Below are positions 17,465-24,669 of a stretch of DNA of 64,000 bases, one piece after another. A program made the position numbers and the translations under genes. The notes beneath the pieces were generated by a model. It was given only the letters and a program-made list of their open reading frames with translations. It searched no databases and was not told the DNA's origin. The stretch covers positions 496,001 through 560,000 of the forward strand of contig NZ_VRUR01000002.1 of NCBI RefSeq assembly GCF_008040165.1. The letters run 5' to 3'. Source of the DNA: Flagellimonas hymeniacidonis. Its GTDB lineage: Bacteria; Bacteroidota; Bacteroidia; Flavobacteriales; Flavobacteriaceae. How positions within the stretch are numbered: position 1 is the stretch's first letter; each line of letters begins with the position of its first letter.

Positions 17465-18022
17465 CTATTCTTCTGTTGGAATCTTTCTATTTCTAAGAAT
17501 TAATATAGTGGCAATGTAAATCAAAACAATGGCAAATGGAATAGCTGTAAATCTATGTTCTGGAAATGCATACCACAACAATACTATTAGAACGGTTCTG
17601 GTTATTGCATGGAAGAATCCGACCCAATGTTTGATAATCCATGAAAAAGGTAACCACATTGCTCCTGTTAATATGCCTATGGTCATGGGCAATGAGGTGT
17701 AATCAACAAGAAAGAAAGGGATTGCAATTGCATATATTAAGATTGCCTGCCCAGCCATATGTAAAAAGAGTTTGTCAAATGTGTTTTTTGGCTTTTTCTT
17801 ATCTAAGAAGTTTTCCCCGGTAAAGGAGGATATAAAAATTCCGAGGTATGCGATACTGCCTGTTCCAATGAATAATACCCAAACTGTTGCTGTAATGGGT
17901 AGAAAAATCCCTGCTATCCCAACAATTAACCAAACCGTAAGCCCTGCCAAAGGTGTAGCAAGGAATTTCCTTTGTATAAATTCTATTCGTTGTTCTTCAA
18001 GAGTTCTCTCGACCTGAGCCAT
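17465..18022 (-). CDS. polytopic membrane protein, DUF7010-like
   Basis: A 185-residue inner-membrane protein with five to six hydrophobic helices and a cytosolic N-terminus rich in charged residues (VERTLEEQRIEFIQRKF). The general pattern resembles the DUF7010 family of small membrane proteins, but I am only moderately sure of the family. No catalytic motif is seen. It follows the roadblock-like gene by 6 bases, so the two are co-transcribed. It is the last gene of an accessory-looking leftward run; function unknown. Confidence 0.75.
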   Translation of the reverse strand: MAQVERTLEEQRIEFIQRKFLATPLAGLTVWLIVGIAGIFLPITATVWVLFIGTGSIAYLGIFISSFTGENFLDKKKPKNTFDKLFLHMAGQAILIYAIAIPFFLVDYTSLPMTIGILTGAMWLPFSWIIKHWVGFFHAITRTVLIVLLWYAFPEHRFTAIPFAIVLIYIATILILRNRKIPTEE

Positions 18023-18028
18023 GGGTTA

Positions 18029-18403
18029 CTATGGAATATGGAGTTCTTTGTGGTTGGATTTTAAAAATTTAAATATACGCTGTGGTAAATGGGTTATATC
18101 TGAGCTTTTTTCAAGACAAATTGAAATATGACCATTTGCGGTGGATTTTACCAATTGATAAAAATTTCCATAGCCGATAATCAAGTAGTCAAGTCCTCCA
18201 CAATCAATATTTCCTCTCTGACTTGCCAAAGTCAATAGTGTGGGATTCACCAATAATTCCTCGAACCTATCGGTCTCTCTCGAAGAGTTGTCGGTAACAT
18301 TGTCTCTTTGCTGGAAAACAAGCATATCATCCAAATACAATGCAACGTACCTTATATCGGGGAAGTGTTGGAATAGGTTTTTTATTATTTGTTTTTCACT
18401 CAT
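18029..18403 (-). CDS. roadblock/LC7-like small protein
   Basis: A 124-residue cytoplasmic protein with an alternating beta/alpha pattern: a predicted N-terminal helix, strands RYVALYLDDMLVFQQR, a helix-containing segment FEELLVNPTLLTLASQRG, and strands GLDYLIIGYGNFYQLVK and GHISICLEKSS. This profilin-like arrangement resembles Roadblock/LC7 regulators, which often accompany small GTPases, but no GTPase gene is nearby. Family assignment is inference. The ATG at 18403 is preferred to an upstream TTG at 18415. It lies 33 bases after the NTF2-like gene and 6 before the membrane protein gene, forming a three-gene unit. Confidence 0.7.
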   Translation of the reverse strand: MSEKQIIKNLFQHFPDIRYVALYLDDMLVFQQRDNVTDNSSRETDRFEELLVNPTLLTLASQRGNIDCGGLDYLIIGYGNFYQLVKSTANGHISICLEKSSDITHLPQRIFKFLKSNHKELHIP

Positions 18404-18436
18404 TTTAATATGCAATACTTCTGATGCCTATGTACT

Positions 18437-18814
18437 TTAATACATCGTGTTTGGATTATTGGAGGTATTGGGAATCTGTTGTATGGCATCCCAATGTTCA
18501 CATATTTTGCCGTTTTCATTAAATCTAAAAAAATCCATGGTTACATACTCATCATTTCCAGGCCAAGTTTGATGTGTGTGCAGGGCTACTAAATTATCCT
18601 CTGCGATGCATCGGACAAATTCAATGGACTTTTCTGGATATTCCCGTTGCATTCTTTCAAAATAAGACACAAATCCTTCCGTACCATCAGCCACATCTGG
18701 GTTGTGCTGAATGTATTCATTTCCCACGTATTGTTCAATGGCCTTTTTGGGGTTGCCCTCATAAGCCATTTTATAAAAAGCAATAGCGTTTTCTTTATTC
18801 TGTTCTAGAGACAT
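18437..18814 (-). CDS. NTF2-like (SnoaL-type) protein
   Basis: A 125-residue protein of the nuclear transport factor 2 superfamily, a cone-shaped fold used by many small isomerases, hydrolases and ligand-binding proteins. Family pattern: N-terminal helix ENAIAFYKMAYEG, then IEQYVGNEYIQHNPDVADG with the typical Y-I-Q-H-N motif, and a final strand pair VTMDFFRFNENGKICEHWD containing the conserved E-H-W-D. It has no signal peptide. No substrate can be assigned. An inverted/direct repeat lies 15-57 bases upstream of its ATG. It heads the unit with the roadblock-like and membrane protein genes. Confidence 0.85.
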   Translation of the reverse strand: MSLEQNKENAIAFYKMAYEGNPKKAIEQYVGNEYIQHNPDVADGTEGFVSYFERMQREYPEKSIEFVRCIAEDNLVALHTHQTWPGNDEYVTMDFFRFNENGKICEHWDAIQQIPNTSNNPNTMY

Positions 18815-18828
18815 GTGTTTTGTTTGGT

Positions 18829-18871
18829 GTTGCGTATAACAATGGCTTTCCGCAGAAATACATTGTTGCGT
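18829..18871. repeat. inverted and direct short repeats upstream of the NTF2-like gene
   Basis: The heptamer GTTGCGT occurs twice (18829-18835 and 18865-18871, 36 bases apart). Inside lies an inverted pair AACAATG (18838-18844) and CATTGTT (18861-18867) separated by 16 bases. The combination could form a recombination-like or hairpin structure, or be a regulatory site. It marks the boundary between the NTF2-like unit and the metallo-beta-lactamase gene. Confidence 0.5.
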
Positions 18872-18942
18872 GTTCTTAAATAGATATGCTTAAAATTAAG
18901 AACAATACGGTAATGAACAATAGTAACCAAAGAGAATAATAT

Positions 18943-19680
18943 CTAGTGGCTAAACATTTGAATAGTGTAATCTAAAAGCGCTGTCCCTCCACTTTTACCA
19001 TGTCCAGGAATGACGATTTTTAAATCGGGAATTTTCTTTTTGATTTTTTCTACTGTATTGGACCAGTCCTCCGTATTGGCATCTTCAAGATTGCCTTTAC
19101 CTGCCGTATTGGATTTAATTAGACATCCTCCGAACAATACTTTTTCGTTGGGAACATAGCCCACTACATTGTCAACGGTATGACCCTCACCAAAGAATTG
19201 AGTAAAAACGGGGAACTTGCCAATGGTGATTTTCATTTTGTTTTCAAAACCATGTTCTGGTACCACCTTTCGGTTATGTTGTCTGGCCAATGTAATGGTG
19301 GTATTGTTGGCATGTGATGGTATTCCTTTTTCATGAAAGTATTGCAATCCACCCAAACAATCAACATGAAAATGGGTGACTACTACTGCTTTGACCTTCT
19401 TTTTTTGCTGATTTTCTATCCAATGTATCAGTTCTTTTGAAACAGTATCATCTGTTGGTGTATCAAAAACAATTGCCTCCTCCTCATCAAAATACACCAT
19501 TCCATTGCAGGCCACTTTTCCAAAATCATTTGTACTTAAATAAGAAATATGAATGAAAACACTACTGCTTACTTGTTCAATTTTTAATGTTTCAGATTCA
19601 TAATTGTTTGATTTTACCTGAGCAGTAATACTATTGTTAAGAACAATTGATACCACCAATAAAAAAAATGCTTTGTTCAT
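18943..19680 (-). CDS. subclass B1 metallo-beta-lactamase
   Basis: A 245-residue zinc hydrolase predicted to open beta-lactam rings in the periplasm. Signal peptide is residues 1-20 (ends NSITA). All zinc ligands of subclass B1 are present: H103-x-H105-x-D107 (THFHVDCLGG), H167 (GEGHTVDN), C186 (GGCLIKS) and H227 (IPGHGKSG). The B1 substrate-contact lysine follows the cysteine at K189, and the GNLEDAN motif (N197) is intact. Length fits the chromosomal flavobacterial B1 group (such as BlaB, IND and ZOG types). It lies 43 bases after the ChrA gene on the same strand. Substrate range cannot be read from sequence; activity against carbapenems is only suggested by class. Confidence 0.93.
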   Translation of the reverse strand: MNKAFFLLVVSIVLNNSITAQVKSNNYESETLKIEQVSSSVFIHISYLSTNDFGKVACNGMVYFDEEEAIVFDTPTDDTVSKELIHWIENQQKKKVKAVVVTHFHVDCLGGLQYFHEKGIPSHANNTTITLARQHNRKVVPEHGFENKMKITIGKFPVFTQFFGEGHTVDNVVGYVPNEKVLFGGCLIKSNTAGKGNLEDANTEDWSNTVEKIKKKIPDLKIVIPGHGKSGGTALLDYTIQMFSH

Positions 19681-19723
19681 AAAAAAATGTTTTTATATCT
19701 GTATGTTAGTTTTTGTTAATTGC

Positions 19724-20845
19724 TTAAATCAAGGTTAGTATATATCCGATGAGAGCTCCACCTAAGACAATAAAAGCACTGTTTACTTTTTTGAAAACAA
19801 ATACCACAATCAAACTTGCAATGGAAATTAAAACGGTTCTCCAATCTGTTAGCGTGTCTTTTCCCATTTCTATACAGACTGCAATTATCAATGCAACTGC
19901 CGCCACGTTTACTGCATCTAAAATGGATCCAATTACTTTTGATTTCCGCATTTTGGGAATTAACGGATTTAATAATAACACAAACAAGAAGGAAGGAAGA
20001 AAAATTCCAATAGTTGCCGCTGCTGCTCCCATTGCCCCATTCATTTGCCAACCAATAAATGTTGCTGTTGATAAGACAGGTCCTGGTGTTATTTGCCCAA
20101 CCGCTACGGCATCTATTAATGCCTGTCTGGTCAGCCATCCGTTTGCTACTAGTTCAGAATCCAGAAATGCAAACAATACATAACCGCTGCCATAGAGTAT
20201 GGCTCCAACTTTTAAAAAAGTGAGAAATATTTTGAATGTCCCTATTTTTAATGGATTTCCTATTTGAAAGAGTAAAAGAGGCACAAAACTCTTTAGGTTA
20301 GACCTGTTTTTTTTGAAGAGGTATAGTAGAAAACCGAGAAAACCGGTACCAAAAAGTGCAATGATTTCATTCACACCAAATAAACATGCTATCAAAGCCG
20401 CAATACCTAAAATGGACAGCTCGGTTGTTTTTACCGCCTTTTTGCCTAATCTAAATGCGGCCATTATAATGATGGAAATTACGGCAGGCTTAATTCCGTA
20501 AATGAAGGGTTCTACCGTTGGTAATTGGCCATATTGTTGGTAAAGCCAAGCAAAAATAGAGGTGATTACCACTGCAGGGAAAATAAAACAGAACCCTGCA
20601 ACGAAAAGACCTTTCCAACCTGCACGCTCATGCCCGCAATGCATGGTCATTTCTGTGGAATTAGGTCCTGGTATTAAGTTGGTGGCCCCCATTAGATCTA
20701 GAAAGTGCTCTTGTGTCATCCACTTTCTCTTCTTAACAACTTCATCTTCCATCATTGCAATATGGGCTGCGGGTCCCCCAAATGCAATACTTCCAAGTTT
20801 AAAAAACAACTTGGCAATTTCTTTTAGTTCAGTTTTTTGGGACAT
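19724..20845 (-). CDS. chromate-type efflux transporter (CHR family)
   Basis: A 373-residue inner-membrane protein with two CHR halves and about ten hydrophobic segments. N-terminal signature KLGSIAFGGPAAHIAMMEDE and the loop LIPGPNSTEMTMHCG; the second half repeats these features in KVGAILYGSGYVLFAFLDSE and VGQITPGPVLSTATFIGWQ. These are the family's conserved FGGP and PGP motifs. Members export chromate by antiport, but many homologues have other or unknown substrates. It follows the 4-TM protein gene by 24 bases and precedes the beta-lactamase gene, suggesting one transcript. Conserved residues are intact. Confidence 0.88.
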   Translation of the reverse strand: MSQKTELKEIAKLFFKLGSIAFGGPAAHIAMMEDEVVKKRKWMTQEHFLDLMGATNLIPGPNSTEMTMHCGHERAGWKGLFVAGFCFIFPAVVITSIFAWLYQQYGQLPTVEPFIYGIKPAVISIIIMAAFRLGKKAVKTTELSILGIAALIACLFGVNEIIALFGTGFLGFLLYLFKKNRSNLKSFVPLLLFQIGNPLKIGTFKIFLTFLKVGAILYGSGYVLFAFLDSELVANGWLTRQALIDAVAVGQITPGPVLSTATFIGWQMNGAMGAAAATIGIFLPSFLFVLLLNPLIPKMRKSKVIGSILDAVNVAAVALIIAVCIEMGKDTLTDWRTVLISIASLIVVFVFKKVNSAFIVLGGALIGYILTLI

Positions 20846-20869
20846 TTAAATAGGATTCAAAAATCTAAT

Positions 20870-21274
20870 TTAATGTGTTTTTCGGTTTTTCAACACATAA
20901 GACATTAGAATGAGCGCAAATGCAATTCCAAACCCCAATACCCCAATATTGATTCCAAATAATGTTTTTTCGCTGCCATCTAAATACTTCATGGACCCTC
21001 CATAAGTTTCTTGCAGTGCATAGGCCAATAAAAATCCGCCTGTAACAAGTAGACTTAATATGGCACTGATTTTTGTCTCTTTTTTGAACCATACTAGCCA
21101 CAAGCATAAAATCCCAATGCTTGAATTGGTTACAAGCTGCCATACTTCATGAATTCTTACATGTGGTGTCCAATCTGGATTTAGAACATGCGTATCATTA
21201 ATTTCTAAAAAGGGAACTACAAGTGCATAAAGTAATACGCTAAAGGTGATTGCAATTTTTTTCATTGGCTTCAT
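20870..21274 (-). CDS. four-TM membrane protein
   Basis: A 134-residue protein with four predicted membrane helices. A short outward segment VLNPDWTPHVRIHEVWQL lies between helices one and two. I do not recognise a family. It is the first gene of the leftward run with ChrA and the beta-lactamase (24-base gap to chrA). Start ATG at 21274; an alternative ATG is at 21265 (MKK). A TAACTTTG -7 element at 21343-21350 lies about 70 bases upstream without a clear -33 box. Function is unknown. Confidence 0.75.
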   Translation of the reverse strand: MKPMKKIAITFSVLLYALVVPFLEINDTHVLNPDWTPHVRIHEVWQLVTNSSIGILCLWLVWFKKETKISAILSLLVTGGFLLAYALQETYGGSMKYLDGSEKTLFGINIGVLGFGIAFALILMSYVLKNRKTH

Positions 21275-21424
21275 TCTGACGATATCCTTTGAGGAATTGA
21301 AGGGTTGAGCAGTTAGTGGAACACCCTCTTCCCGTCGAAAACCAAAGTTAGCGAAATGGAGGTGAATTTAACTAAGAGTTCTGCCAGAGTGTGCCATATA
21401 TGATTTGGCTCTCTAGGTTCTTGA

Positions 21425-22549
21425 TTATTTGAAATGTAGCAGTAACCAGTAAATTGTAGCACTGCAGATTGCCGCAATTGGCAAGGTTAAGAGCCAGGAC
21501 AATAGTATGTTCCTTATTACTTTTAGATCTGCTTTTTTAGTTACGGTTCCTATTCCAAAAATCGACCCTACAGATACGTGTGTTGTTGAAACTGGTAATC
21601 CGTGTACACTAGCAGTTGTAACTAAAAGGCCCGTGACCAAATTTGCCGTGAAGCCTTGCCCACTATTCATGGGTGTGATTTTTTTGCTCATCATTTCTCC
21701 CACTTTTTTTGCATTTAACAGCCCTCCAATGGCCATGGCCAAAGCAACTGCAATCATTCCCCATTTTATGTCCAAAGTGTTTATCACTATAAGTAACCCA
21801 ACAATTTTTGGAGTATCATTTAATCCTCTTGCAAAACTTACAATTCCGGCACTTATATAATGAGCAAAGTCTAGCATTTTTTGGGCATTAATTCCAATGA
21901 AGTTCCCTTCATACTTTTCAATGCACTCTTCTTGTTTCATTAAGTTAAGTGTTTGTGAAGATTCCATTTCAGCGGTTAAAAACTCTTTGTGATTCCCCGC
22001 CTTTAGAATAGCTTTTTTTTCTTGTCCCACACAGATACAAGTTTCTTTGGCTACCCCTAGGAGGCTCCGTAATTTTTTAAAGAGAAGATAGGCTAATAAA
22101 CTAATTACCGCTGCCATAAGCGGACTAACAATTAAGGGCATTAAAAAAGTATTGCCAAGCTTTGCAAAATTAAACGCTGTACCAACTGCAACAACACCGC
22201 TGCCAAACAAAGCCCCTACCAAACTATGTGTTGTTGATATGGGCATTCCAATTTTTGTGGCCATAAAAACTGTTATCGCTGCACCTAAAGCAATTGAAAT
22301 AGCAAATTCTGGAGATTGAATCAGGGTATCTGGAACAAGACCTTTTCCTGAGAAGTTTTTAACTAATGTACTGGCCAGAAAGATGGCCGCTATAGAACCT
22401 GCGAAAGTAGTTATGGTGGCCCAGGCTATTGCTTTTTTATAGTTGGTGGTGCTACTGCCAAATAGGGTTGCAACTCCTTTAAAATTATCATTTGCGCCGT
22501 TACTGTATGCTAGAAAACAGGCAGCTAAAAAAAGAATGATTAAAATCAT
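21425..22549 (-). CDS. inorganic phosphate transporter, PiT family
   Basis: A 374-residue inner-membrane phosphate:cation symporter. The two inverted PiT signatures are complete: SNGANDNFKGVATLFGS near residue 16 and GLNDTPKIVGLL in the second half, with PISTTHSLVGALFGSG and PVSTTHVSVGSIFGIG as the paired loops. A soluble loop of about 60 residues separates the halves. A PhoU/DUF47 partner is not adjacent. No Pho-box-like element was recognised. Upstream lies a 341-base region without a clear gene. Confidence 0.92.
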   Translation of the reverse strand: MILIILFLAACFLAYSNGANDNFKGVATLFGSSTTNYKKAIAWATITTFAGSIAAIFLASTLVKNFSGKGLVPDTLIQSPEFAISIALGAAITVFMATKIGMPISTTHSLVGALFGSGVVAVGTAFNFAKLGNTFLMPLIVSPLMAAVISLLAYLLFKKLRSLLGVAKETCICVGQEKKAILKAGNHKEFLTAEMESSQTLNLMKQEECIEKYEGNFIGINAQKMLDFAHYISAGIVSFARGLNDTPKIVGLLIVINTLDIKWGMIAVALAMAIGGLLNAKKVGEMMSKKITPMNSGQGFTANLVTGLLVTTASVHGLPVSTTHVSVGSIFGIGTVTKKADLKVIRNILLSWLLTLPIAAICSATIYWLLLHFK

Positions 22550-22890
22550 GGGCTGGGTATCTAAGTTTTAAGACCGATTCCTTAATAGTCGAAGGGGTAT
22601 TATCATCATTACCACAAAAGGAAAAGAAAGGAGAAAATATACCTGTTATAGTCTCGAGGATATGATTTGCTTCAATTTACCTTCGGATATCACAATACTT
22701 CGAAAGAAGTGATAAAATGTTTTACATGGGATGAAACATGCCTTTCAAGTGATTCAATCCGTCCTAAATCAACAGGTAGTTCCTTCCCATGATTATTTTT
22801 AAGAAAGTCATACTGCTGCATGGGGTCTTATTATTCCATTAAAATAATAAAAACCTTGAATTATTAGGCTTTACTAGCACGTTAGCAACC
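22550..22890. other. gene-poor interval between PiT transporter and purA
   Basis: A 341-base stretch. It holds a 43-codon open frame on the minus strand (22690-22821) and an AT-rich imperfect hairpin near 22836-22866 past the purA stop (minus-strand T-rich), which could serve as a weak terminator. No tRNA, strong promoter or riboswitch was recognised. Confidence 0.6.
22690..22821 (-). CDS. possible 43-residue small protein
   Basis: An ATG-started frame of 43 codons ending in TGA. It reads MQQYDFLKNNHGKELPVDLG and continues with a histidine-rich amphipathic helix (residues about 24-40, four histidines). No homologue is known to me, and there is no separate promoter. It lies 140 bases upstream of the PiT gene on the same strand. 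It may be random or the remnant of a longer gene. Confidence 0.2.
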   Translation of the reverse strand: MQQYDFLKNNHGKELPVDLGRIESLERHVSSHVKHFITSFEVL

Positions 22891-24159
22891 TTATCTGTGA
22901 ATGGTTTGAAGTCTATCTGGTCCTACAGAAACAATTTTAATGGGCACGTTGAGCTGCTCTTCCAAAAAGGCAATATAATCGTTAAGCGCTGGGGGAAGTT
23001 CTTCAGCCTTGGTTAATTTGGTAAGGTCTTTGCTCCACCCCTTCATTTCGGTATAAACAGGTGTTACGTTTTCACTTTCAATATTATAGGGTAGGTGATG
23101 GATTTCTGCTCCCTTGTACTGATACGCAGTGCAAACTTTAATGTTTTTAAATCCGCTAAGCACATCTGCCTTCATCATCATCAATTCCGTAACTCCATTG
23201 ATTTGTACAGCGTATTTAAGTGCAACCAAATCCAGCCATCCACAACGTCTGGGCCTACCTGTTGTGGCACCAAACTCGTTTCCTACGCGCCCCATGGTCT
23301 CGCCATCATTATCGAATAATTCGGTGGGAAACGGACCGCTTCCAACCCGAGTGGTATACGCCTTAAAAATACCCAATACGCGACCAATTTTATTGGGTGC
23401 GACCCCCAAACCTGTGCAGGCACCGGCGGCAGTAGTGTTGGAGGATGTTACAAAAGGGTAAGTACCAAAATCAATGTCCAATAGAGAACCCTGGGCACCT
23501 TCTGCCAATATTTTTTCACCCTTGGCTTGGGCATTAAAAATAAATTCCTCGCTATCTATGAACTTCAAACGTTTTAGCGTTTCAATACCTTCATAGAATT
23601 CAGCTTCGAGCTCCGCTAAATCATATTGGATATCTACATTGTAGAAGTCAATCATGGCCTCATGCTTATTGGCCAAGGCTCTATATTTTTCTTTCCAGTT
23701 ATCAAATTCAAGATCACCAACCCGCATTCCATTTCTACCAGTCTTATCCATATAGGTTGGTCCAATTCCTTTTAGGGTGGAACCAATCTTGGCTTTCCCT
23801 TTTGAGGCTTCAGAAGCTGCATCCAACAAACGGTGTGTAGGTAGTATTAGATGGGCCTTTCTGGAGATAAAAAGCTTGGAAACAATATCGATGTTGAACT
23901 GATCTAGATTATCCAACTCCTTTTTAAAGATTACAGGATCTATGACCACTCCATTACCCACAATGTTTATGGCATTTTTATGAAAAATTCCTGAAGGGAT
24001 GGTATGTAGTACATGTTTTATACCATCAAACTCCAAGGTATGGCCTGCATTTGGTCCTCCTTGAAATCGAGCAATGATATCGTAGTCTTTGGTAAGTACA
24101 TCAACAATTTTTCCTTTTCCTTCGTCTCCCCATTGGAGTCCAAGCAATAAATCTACCAT
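22891..24159 (-). CDS. purA: adenylosuccinate synthetase
   Basis: A 422-residue cytoplasmic enzyme that joins IMP and aspartate with GTP in AMP synthesis; length is normal. Motifs: the GTP-binding loop LQWGDEGKGK (residues 8-17, catalytic D12), GPNAGHT (general base histidine), GSTLKGIGPTYMDKTGRNG, and GRPRRCGWLDLVALKY. It lies 12 bases after the Fur-family gene, which follows relA/spoT by 15 bases, so the three are probably one transcript. The linking of a stringent-response gene and purA may coordinate purine nucleotide supply, which is inference. Confidence 0.97.
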   Translation of the reverse strand: MVDLLLGLQWGDEGKGKIVDVLTKDYDIIARFQGGPNAGHTLEFDGIKHVLHTIPSGIFHKNAINIVGNGVVIDPVIFKKELDNLDQFNIDIVSKLFISRKAHLILPTHRLLDAASEASKGKAKIGSTLKGIGPTYMDKTGRNGMRVGDLEFDNWKEKYRALANKHEAMIDFYNVDIQYDLAELEAEFYEGIETLKRLKFIDSEEFIFNAQAKGEKILAEGAQGSLLDIDFGTYPFVTSSNTTAAGACTGLGVAPNKIGRVLGIFKAYTTRVGSGPFPTELFDNDGETMGRVGNEFGATTGRPRRCGWLDLVALKYAVQINGVTELMMMKADVLSGFKNIKVCTAYQYKGAEIHHLPYNIESENVTPVYTEMKGWSKDLTKLTKAEELPPALNDYIAFLEEQLNVPIKIVSVGPDRLQTIHR

Positions 24160-24171
24160 GAAATGTGTTGG

Positions 24172-24627
24172 TTATTCTGTTAGGTTTTCTTCTTTGTTTC
24201 GGGTTCCGTAGAAATATAAGGAGTGGTTATTGATTTTGATATCAAATACCTCCTCAATGGTTTTTTTGATGGATTGAATGCGAGGGTCACAAAATTCTAC
24301 AACTTCTCCAGTATCTGTTAGGATTACGTGATCATGTTGATGATCAAAATAGGATTTTTCGTATTGTGCCTGATTTTTTCCAAATTGATGTTTACGAACC
24401 AGTTTGCAATCCAATAAAAGTTCAATGGTATTATAAAGTGTGGCACGACTTACCCTGTAATTTTTGGTCTTCATTTTAATGTAAAGTGATTCTACATCAA
24501 AATGATCATCGCTATCGTAAATTTCTTGTAAAATGGCATAACGTTCAGGTGTTTTCCGATGTCCCTTTTCTTCTAAAAAAGAAGTGAACACATTTTTTAC
24601 AATTTCCTGATTTTTATTGTTCCCCAT
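24172..24627 (-). CDS. Fur-family transcriptional regulator
   Basis: A 151-residue DNA-binding repressor of the Fur superfamily. The winged helix covers [29 protein letters not shown] and the recognition helix [13 protein letters not shown]. The dimer/metal domain has the histidine-rich motif [14 protein letters not shown] and [10 protein letters not shown]. The usual C-x2-C structural zinc pair of Fur is absent; LTDTG replaces the usual cysteine-bearing LxCxxCG. This is seen in several Bacteroidota members, so metal specificity is uncertain. The ATG at 24627 is preferred to a TTG at 24654. It is located between relA/spoT and purA. Confidence 0.88.
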   Translation of the reverse strand: MGNNKNQEIVKNVFTSFLEEKGHRKTPERYAILQEIYDSDDHFDVESLYIKMKTKNYRVSRATLYNTIELLLDCKLVRKHQFGKNQAQYEKSYFDHQHDHVILTDTGEVVEFCDPRIQSIKKTIEEVFDIKINNHSLYFYGTRNKEENLTE

Positions 24628-24669
24628 AGCTTTCTCACCTATGCTAAAGGACAAAGGTACAGCTAAAAA

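Noticed and set aside
19716..20138. 140-codon frame overlapping the ChrA gene on the same strand in another frame
   Set aside because: The ChrA frame has clear family motifs; the other frame shows no domain and unusual composition, so it is a shadow.
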